Assembly: GCA_021735105.1 (NCBI GenBank)
Contig: JAIPHS010000074.1
Coordinates: forward strand, 1 to 5,604
Length of the DNA stretch: 5,604 nucleotides
Direction of reading: 5' to 3'
Source of the DNA: Candidatus Omnitrophota bacterium
Lineage (GTDB): Bacteria; Omnitrophota; Gorgyraeia; Duberdicusellales; 4484-171
The position numbers were made by a program, and so were the translations under genes. The stretch's first letter is position 1. Each line of letters starts with the position of its first letter. This document shows positions 1-5,063 of this stretch, piece after piece. The notes under the pieces were generated by a model. That model had not been told where the DNA came from. It saw only the letters and a list, made by a program, of their open reading frames with translations, and searched no databases.

Positions 1-842
1 CTTTTGATGCTATAAGAACAACCCTAGATTATGCACCTTACACCATCGATATGATCTATGCTAAAACAGAGGAAAACGCAACTAATCTTAGAGATGATAG
101 ATCATTAGCTGGTGTTAACGTTGCTTATGATTGGGCTTCTTACAATGGGTTAACCGAAGGTTATTTTTTCTATGAACAAGGAACAGATGATGAACAAGCT
201 TCTGAAGAAGATGAAGATAACATTTGGGTAATCGGCGCAAGAGCTCAGATGGACCCAAATGACAAATGGACTTTAGGTGCAGAAGGCGCTTTTCAAGGTG
301 GTAAAGATGCTAGTGGTAGCACTAACAGAGAAGCTTGGGCTGGTATTGCTAATGCTGAATATCGTTTCTTAAATGACTATAACGCTAAATTAGGTTTAAA
401 ATTTGCTTATCTTAGCGGTAATGATGATTCAGCTGATAGTGACACAAATGCGTGGGACCCAATGTTTGAAGATCAAACTCCGGCTGAAATTATTAACATC
501 CTTTTTGCTAACACCAACATGATGTACACAAATTTAAGCGGTTCTATGATGCCCAGAGAAGATATTACTTTAGGTTTAAATTGGACTTGGGCAAAACTGG
601 CTGAAAACATTGAAAGCTTAACAGTTCCAACAGCTAGTTCTCAAATTGTTGGTAATTCTTACTCTATCGACCGCGACGAAACAACAATTGGTAATGAAAT
701 CGATGCTTACGCTTGCTATGATTACACCGAAGACGTGCAAATTAAATTGACCGGTGGATGGTTTATTCCCGGTGATTTCTTTGCTTCAGCAAATGATGAC
801 ATGGCTTACTCATTGAGAGCCGGCATCAACGTAGACTTCTAA
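1..842 (+). CDS. Outer-membrane beta-barrel (porin / alginate-export-like) protein, 3' part
   Basis: The reading frame is open from base 3 to the TAA at 840-842, so the gene begins left of the window; the ATG at 51 is internal, since the 16 codons before it read on in the same style. About 279 residues are visible. They alternate polar and hydrophobic residues, are rich in aromatics, Asp and Asn and nearly free of Cys, and end in a Phe (RAGINVDF), a typical C-terminal signature recognised by the outer-membrane beta-barrel assembly machinery. Segments such as DAIRTTLDYAP, the repeated LGLxW/LGLKF strands and GGWFIPGDFF near the end resemble the alginate-export type porin family. An acidic stretch (EQASEEDEDN) is probably an exposed loop. 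The likely role is passive or substrate-selective passage across the outer membrane; the substrate cannot be told. A terminator follows directly, so this is the last gene of its transcript. A different porin family is the main alternative. Confidence 0.65.
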   Translation, partial: FDAIRTTLDYAPYTIDMIYAKTEENATNLRDDRSLAGVNVAYDWASYNGLTEGYFFYEQGTDDEQASEEDEDNIWVIGARAQMDPNDKWTLGAEGAFQGGKDASGSTNREAWAGIANAEYRFLNDYNAKLGLKFAYLSGNDDSADSDTNAWDPMFEDQTPAEIINILFANTNMMYTNLSGSMMPREDITLGLNWTWAKLAENIESLTVPTASSQIVGNSYSIDRDETTIGNEIDAYACYDYTEDVQIKLTGGWFIPGDFFASANDDMAYSLRAGINVDF

Positions 843-859
843 GACTACTCACAACCGTA

Positions 860-878
860 TTCCACCTACGAGGTGGAA
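860..878. repeat. REP-like hairpin 1
   Basis: A perfect 7-bp stem (TTCCACC / GGTGGAA) with loop TACGA lies 17 bases after the porin stop. No T-run follows it, so it is not itself an intrinsic terminator. Its core CCACCTACG(A)GGTGG matches, in the opposite orientation, the hairpin at 5023-5045 in front of the transposase gene, including four of five loop bases. That shared loop suggests one repeat family rather than chance. Confidence 0.6.
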
Positions 879-893
879 CCGATTCGCAATCAC

Positions 894-927
894 AACCCCA
901 CGTTCTTCCCGAACGTGGGGTTTTTTT
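894..927 (+). terminator. Intrinsic terminator of the porin gene
   Basis: A perfect 12-bp G+C-rich stem (AACCCCACGTTC / GAACGTGGGGTT) with loop TTCCC runs into a T-tract ending at 927. The T-run is on the + strand only, so it ends transcription from the porin side and insulates the downstream region. Confidence 0.93.
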
Positions 928-958
928 ATCCAGCCCCTCACAGTTCATTCTCTCAACC

Positions 959-981
959 CATTCCACTGCCGCAGTGGAATG
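959..981. repeat. REP-like palindrome 2
   Basis: A perfect palindrome: CATTCCACTG pairs with CAGTGGAATG around CCG, a 10-bp stem with a 3-base loop. It shares the TTCCAC...GTGGAA outline of hairpin 1 but has another loop. No T-run follows. It lies in a gene-free stretch after a terminator, the usual home of REP elements. Confidence 0.55.
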
Positions 982-982
982 C

Positions 983-1009
983 ACTTACTGCCACCCCCGG
1001 GGTGTAAGT
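983..1009. repeat. REP-like imperfect palindrome 3
   Basis: The outer arms ACTTAC / GTAAGT enclose a G+C-rich inner palindrome ACCCC-C-GGGGT (993-1003), with unpaired bases TGCC on the left side only. An imperfect stem with a one-sided bulge is typical of the sequences that REP-associated transposases recognise. It abuts palindrome 2 with one base between, so the two may form a compound (BIME-like) unit. Confidence 0.45.
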
Positions 1010-1150
1010 ACCTTTTCACTCCCGAACCAACTGAAAACTGTAATCTTTTGTAGACGTCCTATTTTTGGTCATTTGGGGACACCCTACATATTTTTTTAAT
1101 TTTCTCCAAATTTATAAAACTCAATAAAATCAACCCTCATTCTTGTTAAC
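1010..1150. other. Gene-free spacer
   Basis: I see no coding region, RNA gene or convincing promoter here on either strand. The stretch includes GACGTCC (1053-1059) and GGGGACACCC (1075-1084), which look like end sequences of a decayed small transposable element, but I cannot show paired ends. Together with the neighbouring palindromes and repeats it makes up the gene-free stretch 843-1289. Confidence 0.4.
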
Positions 1151-1225
1151 TGCGGGAGTTGATAATTTTTTTTAATTTTTTTGAAAGAATTTGGCGATTT
1201 GTTTCGTCTATAAGTAAAGGGGCAA
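1151..1225 (+). repeat. Direct repeat R, left copy
   Basis: The last 50 bases (1176-1225) match 1951-2000 with only two differences. A further match, TGCGGGAG at 1151-1158, recurs at 1907-1914, with a length difference of about 19 bases in the T-rich part between. The conserved block includes TATAAG (1209-1214) preceded by TTGAAA (1181-1186). The 22-base gap is too long for an ordinary sigma-70 promoter, so a promoter role is only possible. In the right copy R is the upstream region of spoVG; here no spoVG follows. Confidence 0.85.
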
Positions 1226-1229
1226 ATAA

Positions 1230-1260
1230 AAATTCGAAATACGAAATGCAAAATTCGAAA
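1230..1260. repeat. A+T-rich patch with repeated AAATTCGAAA
   Basis: AAATTCGAAA occurs at 1230-1239 and again at 1251-1260, with a related TACGAAATGC between. The following bases to 1289 are almost only A and T. The patch sits where the left duplicate is missing spoVG and most of dprA: 64 bases here (1226-1289) replace 1087 bases in the right copy (2001-3087). It may be a deletion scar or an inserted low-complexity repeat. Confidence 0.5.
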
Positions 1261-1289
1261 CAAATTTTAAAATTTAAAATTGAAGTAAA

Positions 1290-1421
1290 CCAATGGATAT
1301 TGATTTTTTATCAAGGCAATTAAATAAAACATCTTCTCAGGTAGGCACAAGATTGTCATTGGTGTATTTAAAAGGACTAGTAAACCAAAAGGCAGGTAAG
1401 TATTATGTTGATTCCATATGA
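1290..1421 (+). pseudogene. Detached 3' end of dprA (winged-helix part)
   Basis: This stretch matches the end of the intact dprA (3088-3219) with 12 differences in 132 bases and no gap. It encodes the last 42 residues of DprA, from MDIDFLSRQL to the stop, with six residue changes (for example K to R, H to Y, final L to I). The match begins sharply at CCAATGG; in-frame TGA at 1281-1283 blocks extension to the left. The piece covers most of the DprA C-terminal winged helix but none of the Rossmann-fold DNA-binding core, so it cannot act as DprA. The frame is undamaged and starts with an ATG at 1293, so a 42-residue peptide could be made. Its end overlaps the ORF6N start at 1405 exactly as in the intact locus. 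Half the differences change residues, which suggests relaxed selection. Confidence 0.85.
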
Positions 1422-1896
1422 ACAGATTGCTCGAAAAATATTGTTGATTAGAGGCCATAGAGTGATGTTGGATAAGGATTTGGCAGAGCTTTATGGGGTA
1501 ACTACTGGAAATTTAAATAAAGCAGTGAAACGGAACATAGAAAGATTTCCCAAAGATTTCATGTTTCAGTTGAAAAAAAAAGAGTTTGAAAATTTGATAT
1601 TCCATTTTGGAAGATCAAGCTGGGGTGGAGTTCGCAAAACTCCAAAAGTTTTTACTGAACATGGTATTTTAATGCTTTCTTCGGTGCTAAAAAGTAAACG
1701 TGCTGTTAAAGTTAATATACAAATTATGAGAATTTTTATAAAAATGCGAAAAATATTATCTAATTATAAAAATCTCGAGAAAAAAATAAAAAATATTGAA
1801 AAAAAATATGACTCTCAGTTTAAAGTAGTCTTTGAAGTAATAAGACAGTTAGTATCTGAAGAGAAAAAATCAAAAAGACATATAGGATTTAAGTAA
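1405..1896 (+). CDS. ORF6N-domain DNA-binding protein, full length
   Basis: This 163-residue protein belongs to the ORF6N family, known from phages and from many bacterial accessory regions and thought to bind DNA; no precise function is established. The ORF6N domain spans about residues 3-95: IARKILLIRGHRVMLDKDLA, then LNKAVKRNIERFPKDFMFQL, SSWGGVR (71-77) and FTEHGILML (83-91). A helical segment VNIQIMRIFIKMRK follows (103-116), then a Lys/Glu-rich probable coiled coil (about 118-137) and the family's usual tail KYDSQFKVVFEVIRQL...KRHIGFK. Length and all blocks fit a complete member. The start ATG lies inside the dprA fragment, 17 bases before that frame has fully ended, with AGGT about 7 bases upstream. 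The gene is strongly A+T-rich. Its first 48 bases and last ~27 bases nearly match the shortened copy at 3203-3469, but the centre does not. Confidence 0.88.
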   Translation: MLIPYEQIARKILLIRGHRVMLDKDLAELYGVTTGNLNKAVKRNIERFPKDFMFQLKKKEFENLIFHFGRSSWGGVRKTPKVFTEHGILMLSSVLKSKRAVKVNIQIMRIFIKMRKILSNYKNLEKKIKNIEKKYDSQFKVVFEVIRQLVSEEKKSKRHIGFK

Positions 1897-1906
1897 AGAT
1901 ATCAAT

Positions 1907-2000
1907 TGCGGGAGGTGAATGAGATTTGGGAAATAATTTAAATTTTTTTATTTTTTTGAAAGAATTTCGTGATTTGTTTCGTCTATAAGTAAAGGGGCAA
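1907..2000 (+). repeat. Direct repeat R, right copy (upstream of spoVG)
   Basis: It begins with TGCGGGAG (1907-1914); its last 50 bases (1951-2000) match 1176-1225 with two differences. It starts 10 bases after the ORF6N stop at 1896 and leads into the spoVG leader. The distance between copies is 775 bases. R marks the left edge of the proposed tandem duplication. The TATAAG (1984-1989) in the conserved block is a possible -10 element for spoVG, but no well-spaced -35 is present. Confidence 0.85.
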
Positions 2001-2009
2001 GTTAAAATT

Positions 2010-2021
2010 AGTTCCGGAACT
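2010..2021. promoter_or_regulatory. Perfect 12-bp palindrome upstream of spoVG
   Basis: AGTTCCGGAACT is a perfect palindrome about 90 bases before the spoVG start and just after repeat R. It is absent after the left copy of R. A dimeric repressor or activator could bind such a site, but chance or a restriction-type palindrome is equally possible. Confidence 0.3.
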
Positions 2022-2032
2022 GATAAAACTTA

Positions 2033-2079
2033 AACCCTTCGCTTTATTCTTTGATAGGCAAAGGATGACGCTCAGGGTT
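2033..2079 (+). promoter_or_regulatory. Two-stage hairpin in the spoVG leader
   Basis: The outer arms AACCCT (2033-2038) and AGGGTT (2074-2079) enclose an inner stem ATTCTTTG / CAAAGGAT (2046-2053 with 2059-2066, one G-T pair, loop ATAGG). It ends 19 bases before the ribosome binding site, so it could be an mRNA leader structure. No T-run follows, so it is not a terminator. The alternative is a dispersed repeat. I do not recognise a riboswitch class. Confidence 0.35.
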
Positions 2080-2098
2080 AATTTAGGTAAGTTTCATT

Positions 2099-2106
2099 AA
2101 GGAGGT
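2099..2106 (+). promoter_or_regulatory. Strong ribosome binding site of spoVG
   Basis: AAGGAGGT is an eight-base match to the anti-Shine-Dalgarno sequence, 5 bases before the ATG at 2112. It is by far the best ribosome binding site in the window. The downstream genes have weak ones and probably depend on translational coupling. Confidence 0.9.
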
Positions 2107-2111
2107 GGAAG

Positions 2112-2369
2112 ATGGATTTAGGTTTTAAAGTCACCCGGCTTTATAAGTTTGATGGCCAGGGGCCGGTAAAAGCAGTTTGCGATGTTTCAATTGATAACCA
2201 GTTTATGGTAAAAGGTTTTCGGGTGGTTGAAGGTAAAAACGGGTTGTTTGTGGGTGTACCGCGTGAATCAGGTAAGGATGGTAAGTGGTACAACAAAGCA
2301 TTTCCATTGACACCTGAAAGCCGTAAATATCTTGATCAGGTTGTTTTGTCCGCTTATGAAAACAGTTGA
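2112..2369 (+). CDS. spoVG: SpoVG family regulator
   Basis: At 85 residues this is a full-length SpoVG-type protein (usual length 85-100). Family landmarks are VTRLYKFDGQGPVKAVCDVS (7-26), the block VKGFRVVEGKNGLFVGVP (33-50), KDGKWYNKAFPL (55-66) and the helix RKYLDQVVLSAY (71-82). SpoVG was named for a sporulation-septum phenotype in Bacillus but occurs widely in non-sporulating bacteria, where members bind DNA and RNA and act as global or post-transcriptional regulators. No sporulation gene is seen here. The start is fixed by AAGGAGGT five bases upstream. The 3' end overlaps the dprA start by 14 bases, so the two are probably co-translated and in one operon. Its placement suggests, but does not show, that it tunes expression of the competence genes behind it. 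Confidence 0.93.
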   Translation: MDLGFKVTRLYKFDGQGPVKAVCDVSIDNQFMVKGFRVVEGKNGLFVGVPRESGKDGKWYNKAFPLTPESRKYLDQVVLSAYENS

Positions 2370-3219
2370 GGCTAACGGCTCAAGGTATCCGGCATTGCTT
2401 AAAGAGATTAAGCCTCGGCCCGATAAGCTTTATTATAAAGGCAAGTGGAACCAGAACATTTTTAAAAATTGCTTAGCGGTTGTCGGGTCGCGGCGAATGA
2501 CTACCTATGGCAAACAAATTACAAATAAGTTGGTATCAGAGATAGCTTCGGCAGGAATAACTATTGTTTCAGGATTTATGTATGGGGTTGATGCTCAAGC
2601 TCATCGGGCTGCGCTTAGAGGCAGAGGAAAGACTATCGCAGTTATGCCTTGCGGTATCGACCGCATACATCCTGCCTATCAAGATAAATTGTATAAACAA
2701 ATTTTAGATGAAAAGGGTTTGGTTATCTCTGAAATTGAAGGTGATGCCATGCCGCAGTTATGGAGCTATCCTCAGCGTAACCGGATAGTTGCCGGTTTAT
2801 CTAAAGCAACTTTAGTGGTAGAAGCTGGCCTGGAAAGCGGTTCTTTGATTACGGCTGATTTAACTAATAAGTTTGGACGAAAGTTATTTGTCATACCGGG
2901 CCCGCTTACTAGTTCGGTGTCAAAGGGGACGCTGAATTTAATTAAGAATGGTACAGAAATGGTGATCTCGGCCGATGATATTTTAAATTTTTATGATTTA
3001 GGGGGCAAGGGAGAGTTAAAAAATAGTTCTTTATCTTTCAACTTAGACAAGTTAGAAAAAGAAATTATTGAACAGTTAAAACAAGAGCCAATGGATATTG
3101 ATTTTTTATCAAGGCAATTAAATAAAACCTCTTCTCAAGTAGGCACAAAATTGTCATTGATGCATTTGAAAGGATTAGTTAACCAAGAGGCAGATAAGTA
3201 CTATGTTGATTCCTTATGA
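2356..3219 (+). CDS. dprA: DprA DNA-processing protein, short form
   Basis: DprA protects incoming single-stranded DNA in the cytoplasm and loads RecA on it during natural transformation. The 287 residues show the Rossmann-like core from about 20 to 210: AVVGSRRMT (41-49), SGFMYGVDAQAHRAAL (72-87, usually SGxARGID), GKTIAVMPCGID (91-102), PQRNRIVAGLSKATLVVEAG (139-158) and KLFVIPGPL (176-184). A C-terminal winged helix follows (about 231-287). The N-terminal SAM-like domain of typical 350-380-residue DprA is absent: the protein starts directly at SRYPALLKEI. I prefer ATG 2356 over the in-frame TTG at 2332, which would lie deeper inside spoVG; the 14-base overlap suggests translational coupling. 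Its last 17 bases overlap the next gene. The final 42 codons also occur as a detached copy at 1290-1421. Confidence 0.93.
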   Translation: MKTVEANGSRYPALLKEIKPRPDKLYYKGKWNQNIFKNCLAVVGSRRMTTYGKQITNKLVSEIASAGITIVSGFMYGVDAQAHRAALRGRGKTIAVMPCGIDRIHPAYQDKLYKQILDEKGLVISEIEGDAMPQLWSYPQRNRIVAGLSKATLVVEAGLESGSLITADLTNKFGRKLFVIPGPLTSSVSKGTLNLIKNGTEMVISADDILNFYDLGGKGELKNSSLSFNLDKLEKEIIEQLKQEPMDIDFLSRQLNKTSSQVGTKLSLMHLKGLVNQEADKYYVDSL

Positions 3220-3250
3220 GCAGATCGCTCGGAAAATATTATTGATTAGA
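3088..3250 (+). repeat. 163-bp duplicated block (dprA end + ORF6N start)
   Basis: This block matches 1290-1452 with 16 differences in 163 bases (about 90%) and no gap. It spans the dprA 3' end and the first 16 codons of ORF6N. Just left of it no similarity remains; just right, identity of the aligned ORF6N genes falls to about 65% over the next 117 bases (41 differences). The offset is 1798 bases, against 775 for repeat R, which implies a net loss of 1023 bases in the left copy. Confidence 0.88.
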
Positions 3251-3469
3251 GATAAAAAAGTAATGCTAGATAGAGATTTAGCAAATCTTTATGATGTTCT
3301 CACAAAACGATTAAATGAACAAGTTAAAAGAAATAGAAAGAGGTTTCCTAAAGACTTTATGTTTAAATTAACTAAGGCAGAGAAGAATGAACTGGTCGCA
3401 AATTGCGACCGGTTTAAAACCATTAAACATTCTTCGGTTAAACCAAAAAGAAATATAGGATTTGAGTAA
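3203..3469 (+). pseudogene. ORF6N-domain gene with internal in-frame deletion
   Basis: The 88-residue frame starts inside dprA (ATG 3203; AGAGG 12 bases upstream) and stops four bases before comM. Residues 1-78 are the first part of an ORF6N domain: IARKILLIRDKKVMLDRDLA, LNEQVKRNRKRFPKDFMFKL and NELVANCDRFKTIKHSS. A normal member continues with an FTEHG block, a helical segment and a coiled coil, all missing here; the frame jumps straight to the family's tail KPKRNIGFE. Compared with the 163-residue copy at 1405-1896 about 80 residues are lost, without a frameshift. It is probably non-functional as a full DNA-binding protein, though the open frame and coupled start would still allow a truncated product. 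The CDRF...KHSS style is a different ORF6N subtype from the upstream gene. The retained tail carries AGGA (3457-3460), the best available ribosome binding site for comM. Confidence 0.8.
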
Positions 3470-3473
3470 ATAA

Positions 3474-5018
3474 ATGTTGGTAAAAGTTTCATCTGCTCTT
3501 AATTTAGGCTTAAATACAGTGGGGATGGATGTGGAGGTAAATGTAGCTAGTCGAGGCTTACCGGCTTTAGAAATTGTAGGATTACCCACTAAAGCCGTAG
3601 CTGAAAGCAAGCAGCGGGTAAAGACCGCGATTGTGAATTCTGATATTCAATTTCCCAAAAAAAGGGTTGTGATCAATCTTGCTCCTGCCGATATTCCCAA
3701 AGAAGGTTCTTTTTATGATTTACCAATAGCAGTGGGAATTATTGCGGCTTCATCTGATTGTCAACTGCCAAAAGAAAGTTTATTTTTTGGTGAGCTTTCT
3801 CTAGATGGTAAATTACGTCATACAAAAGGTGCTTTACTCCTAGCTTTATTTGCTAAAGAAAGAGGGATAAAAAATATTTTTATTCCGAAACAATCGGTAA
3901 ATGAAGCTGCTGTTGTTAAGGGTATTAATATCTATCCGGTAGAAGATCTAAACCAATTAATTTTTTCATTTTATGATCAAGATATTTTAAAACCAATTAA
4001 AAATACAAAATATAGAGGCAAACAAGTTTTTAAAAAATGTGAATTTGACATGTCAGAAATATTAGGACAAGAACAGTCAAAACGAGCTTTAGAAATTGCC
4101 GCAGCCGGGGCTCATAATTTGTTTATGACCGGCAGCCCCGGTTCAGGAAAAACTATGCTAGCGCAAGCTTTTTCCGGTATTCTTCCTTCTTTGACTGAGG
4201 AAGAATCATTAGAAGTAACTAAAATCTATTCAGCTTCCGGTTTGATTCCGCCGGAAGGGTCTGTTATTAAAAATAGACCTTTTCGGTCACCACATCATAC
4301 AGTTTCATCAATTGGCCTTATCGGAGGCGGCAGCAAGATAAAGCCGGGGGAAATAAGTTTAGCCCATCGAGGTGTTTTGTTTTTAGATGAATTTAACGAA
4401 TTCCCCCGTTCTGCGTTAGAAGCCTTAAGGCAGCCCCTAGAAGATAACCGGATAACTATTTGTCGCAGCCGGGGAAAAGCAACTTTTCCGGCTCAGTTTA
4501 TTTTACTCGCATCGGCCAATCCTTGTCCTTGTGGTTATTTGTATCATCCTAAAAAGAATTGTATTTGTACACAAAGAGAAATTGAAAAATACAGAAAAAA
4601 AATATCAGGGCCGCTTCTAGACCGGATTGATATTTCGATAGAAGTTCCAGTTGTAGATGCAGGAGACTTTTCTGCCAATCAAAATGTAAACAAATCTTTA
4701 GAAAGTTCAGAAGCAATTAGAAAAAGGGTTTTGAAAGCAAGGAGAATTCAAAACGAACGCTTGCGTCATGAAAACATTTATACTAATGCCGAGATGGGTA
4801 ATAGCCAGATAAAAAAGTATTGTTTTCTTTCTGATCAAGTAGAGAGGATTTTAATCCAAGCTACTGCAAAGTTTTGTTTATCAGCGCGCGCTTATTTTAA
4901 AACCATAAAAATAGCCCGTACCATTGCTGACTTAGATTCTTCTGAAAATATTGAGGTTGTTCATATGGCAGAAGCCTTGCAATATCGGTATCGGAAAAGT
5001 GAAACTAATATTTTTTAA
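3474..5018 (+). CDS. comM: ComM/YifB family Mg-chelatase-like AAA+ ATPase
   Basis: This 514-residue protein is full length for the family (about 500). The N-terminal ChlI-like domain (about 1-165) has EIVGLPTKAVAESKQRVKTA (33-52) and INLAPADIPKEGSFYDLPIA (67-86). The AAA+ core (about 190-390) shows Walker A GSPGSGKT (220-227), RSPHHTVS (271-278), Walker B VLFLDEF (301-307) and GPLLDRIDI (379-387). The family's cysteine cluster lies at 351-365 (Cys 351, 353, 363, 365). A C-terminal Mg-chelatase-type helical domain (about 405-507) ends in ADLDSSENIEVVHMAEALQYR. In Vibrio, ComM is a hexameric branch-migration helicase that helps integrate transforming DNA, so it works downstream of DprA; in other bacteria its role is less tested. 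It starts four bases after the truncated ORF6N frame and has only a weak AGGA 13 bases upstream, so translation probably depends on the preceding frame. Confidence 0.94.
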   Translation: MLVKVSSALNLGLNTVGMDVEVNVASRGLPALEIVGLPTKAVAESKQRVKTAIVNSDIQFPKKRVVINLAPADIPKEGSFYDLPIAVGIIAASSDCQLPKESLFFGELSLDGKLRHTKGALLLALFAKERGIKNIFIPKQSVNEAAVVKGINIYPVEDLNQLIFSFYDQDILKPIKNTKYRGKQVFKKCEFDMSEILGQEQSKRALEIAAAGAHNLFMTGSPGSGKTMLAQAFSGILPSLTEEESLEVTKIYSASGLIPPEGSVIKNRPFRSPHHTVSSIGLIGGGSKIKPGEISLAHRGVLFLDEFNEFPRSALEALRQPLEDNRITICRSRGKATFPAQFILLASANPCPCGYLYHPKKNCICTQREIEKYRKKISGPLLDRIDISIEVPVVDAGDFSANQNVNKSLESSEAIRKRVLKARRIQNERLRHENIYTNAEMGNSQIKKYCFLSDQVERILIQATAKFCLSARAYFKTIKIARTIADLDSSENIEVVHMAEALQYRYRKSETNIF

Positions 5019-5022
5019 CCCG

Positions 5023-5045
5023 ATTCCCACCGCGTAGGTGGGAAT
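5023..5045. repeat. REP-like hairpin 4, upstream of the transposase
   Basis: A perfect 9-bp stem ATTCCCACC / GGTGGGAAT with loop GCGTA begins four bases after the comM stop and ends 18 bases before the transposase start. On the reverse strand it reads CCCACCTACGCGGTGGG, matching hairpin 1 (CCACCTACGAGGTGG) in stem and in four of five loop bases. It has no T-run, so terminator function for comM is weak at best. Position next to a RAYT gene fits a REP element. Confidence 0.65.
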
Positions 5046-5063
5046 TTAGGAAGTGGGGTAGAT

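Noticed and set aside
860..1009. CRISPR array
   Set aside because: The palindromes differ in stem, loop and spacing, and there are no regular spacers or cas genes.
1176..1225. Sigma-70 promoter TTGAAA...TATAAG in repeat R
   Set aside because: The spacer is 22 bases, well beyond the usual 16-18, so I list the block as a repeat with only a possible promoter role.
1267..1458. Minus-strand open frame of 63 codons
   Set aside because: It lies opposite the dprA fragment and the ORF6N start, has low-complexity composition and no ribosome binding site; it is a shadow of the + strand genes.
2332..2355. TTG start for dprA at 2332
   Set aside because: It would add eight residues unlike any DprA start and lengthen the overlap with spoVG; ATG 2356 fits the family start better.
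3289..3610. Two minus-strand open frames over the ORF6N remnant and comM start
   Set aside because: They are antisense to recognised family proteins and match no protein family I know.
5023..5045. Intrinsic terminator of comM
   Set aside because: The stem is good but it is followed by TTAGG without a T-run; a REP-like element fits better.
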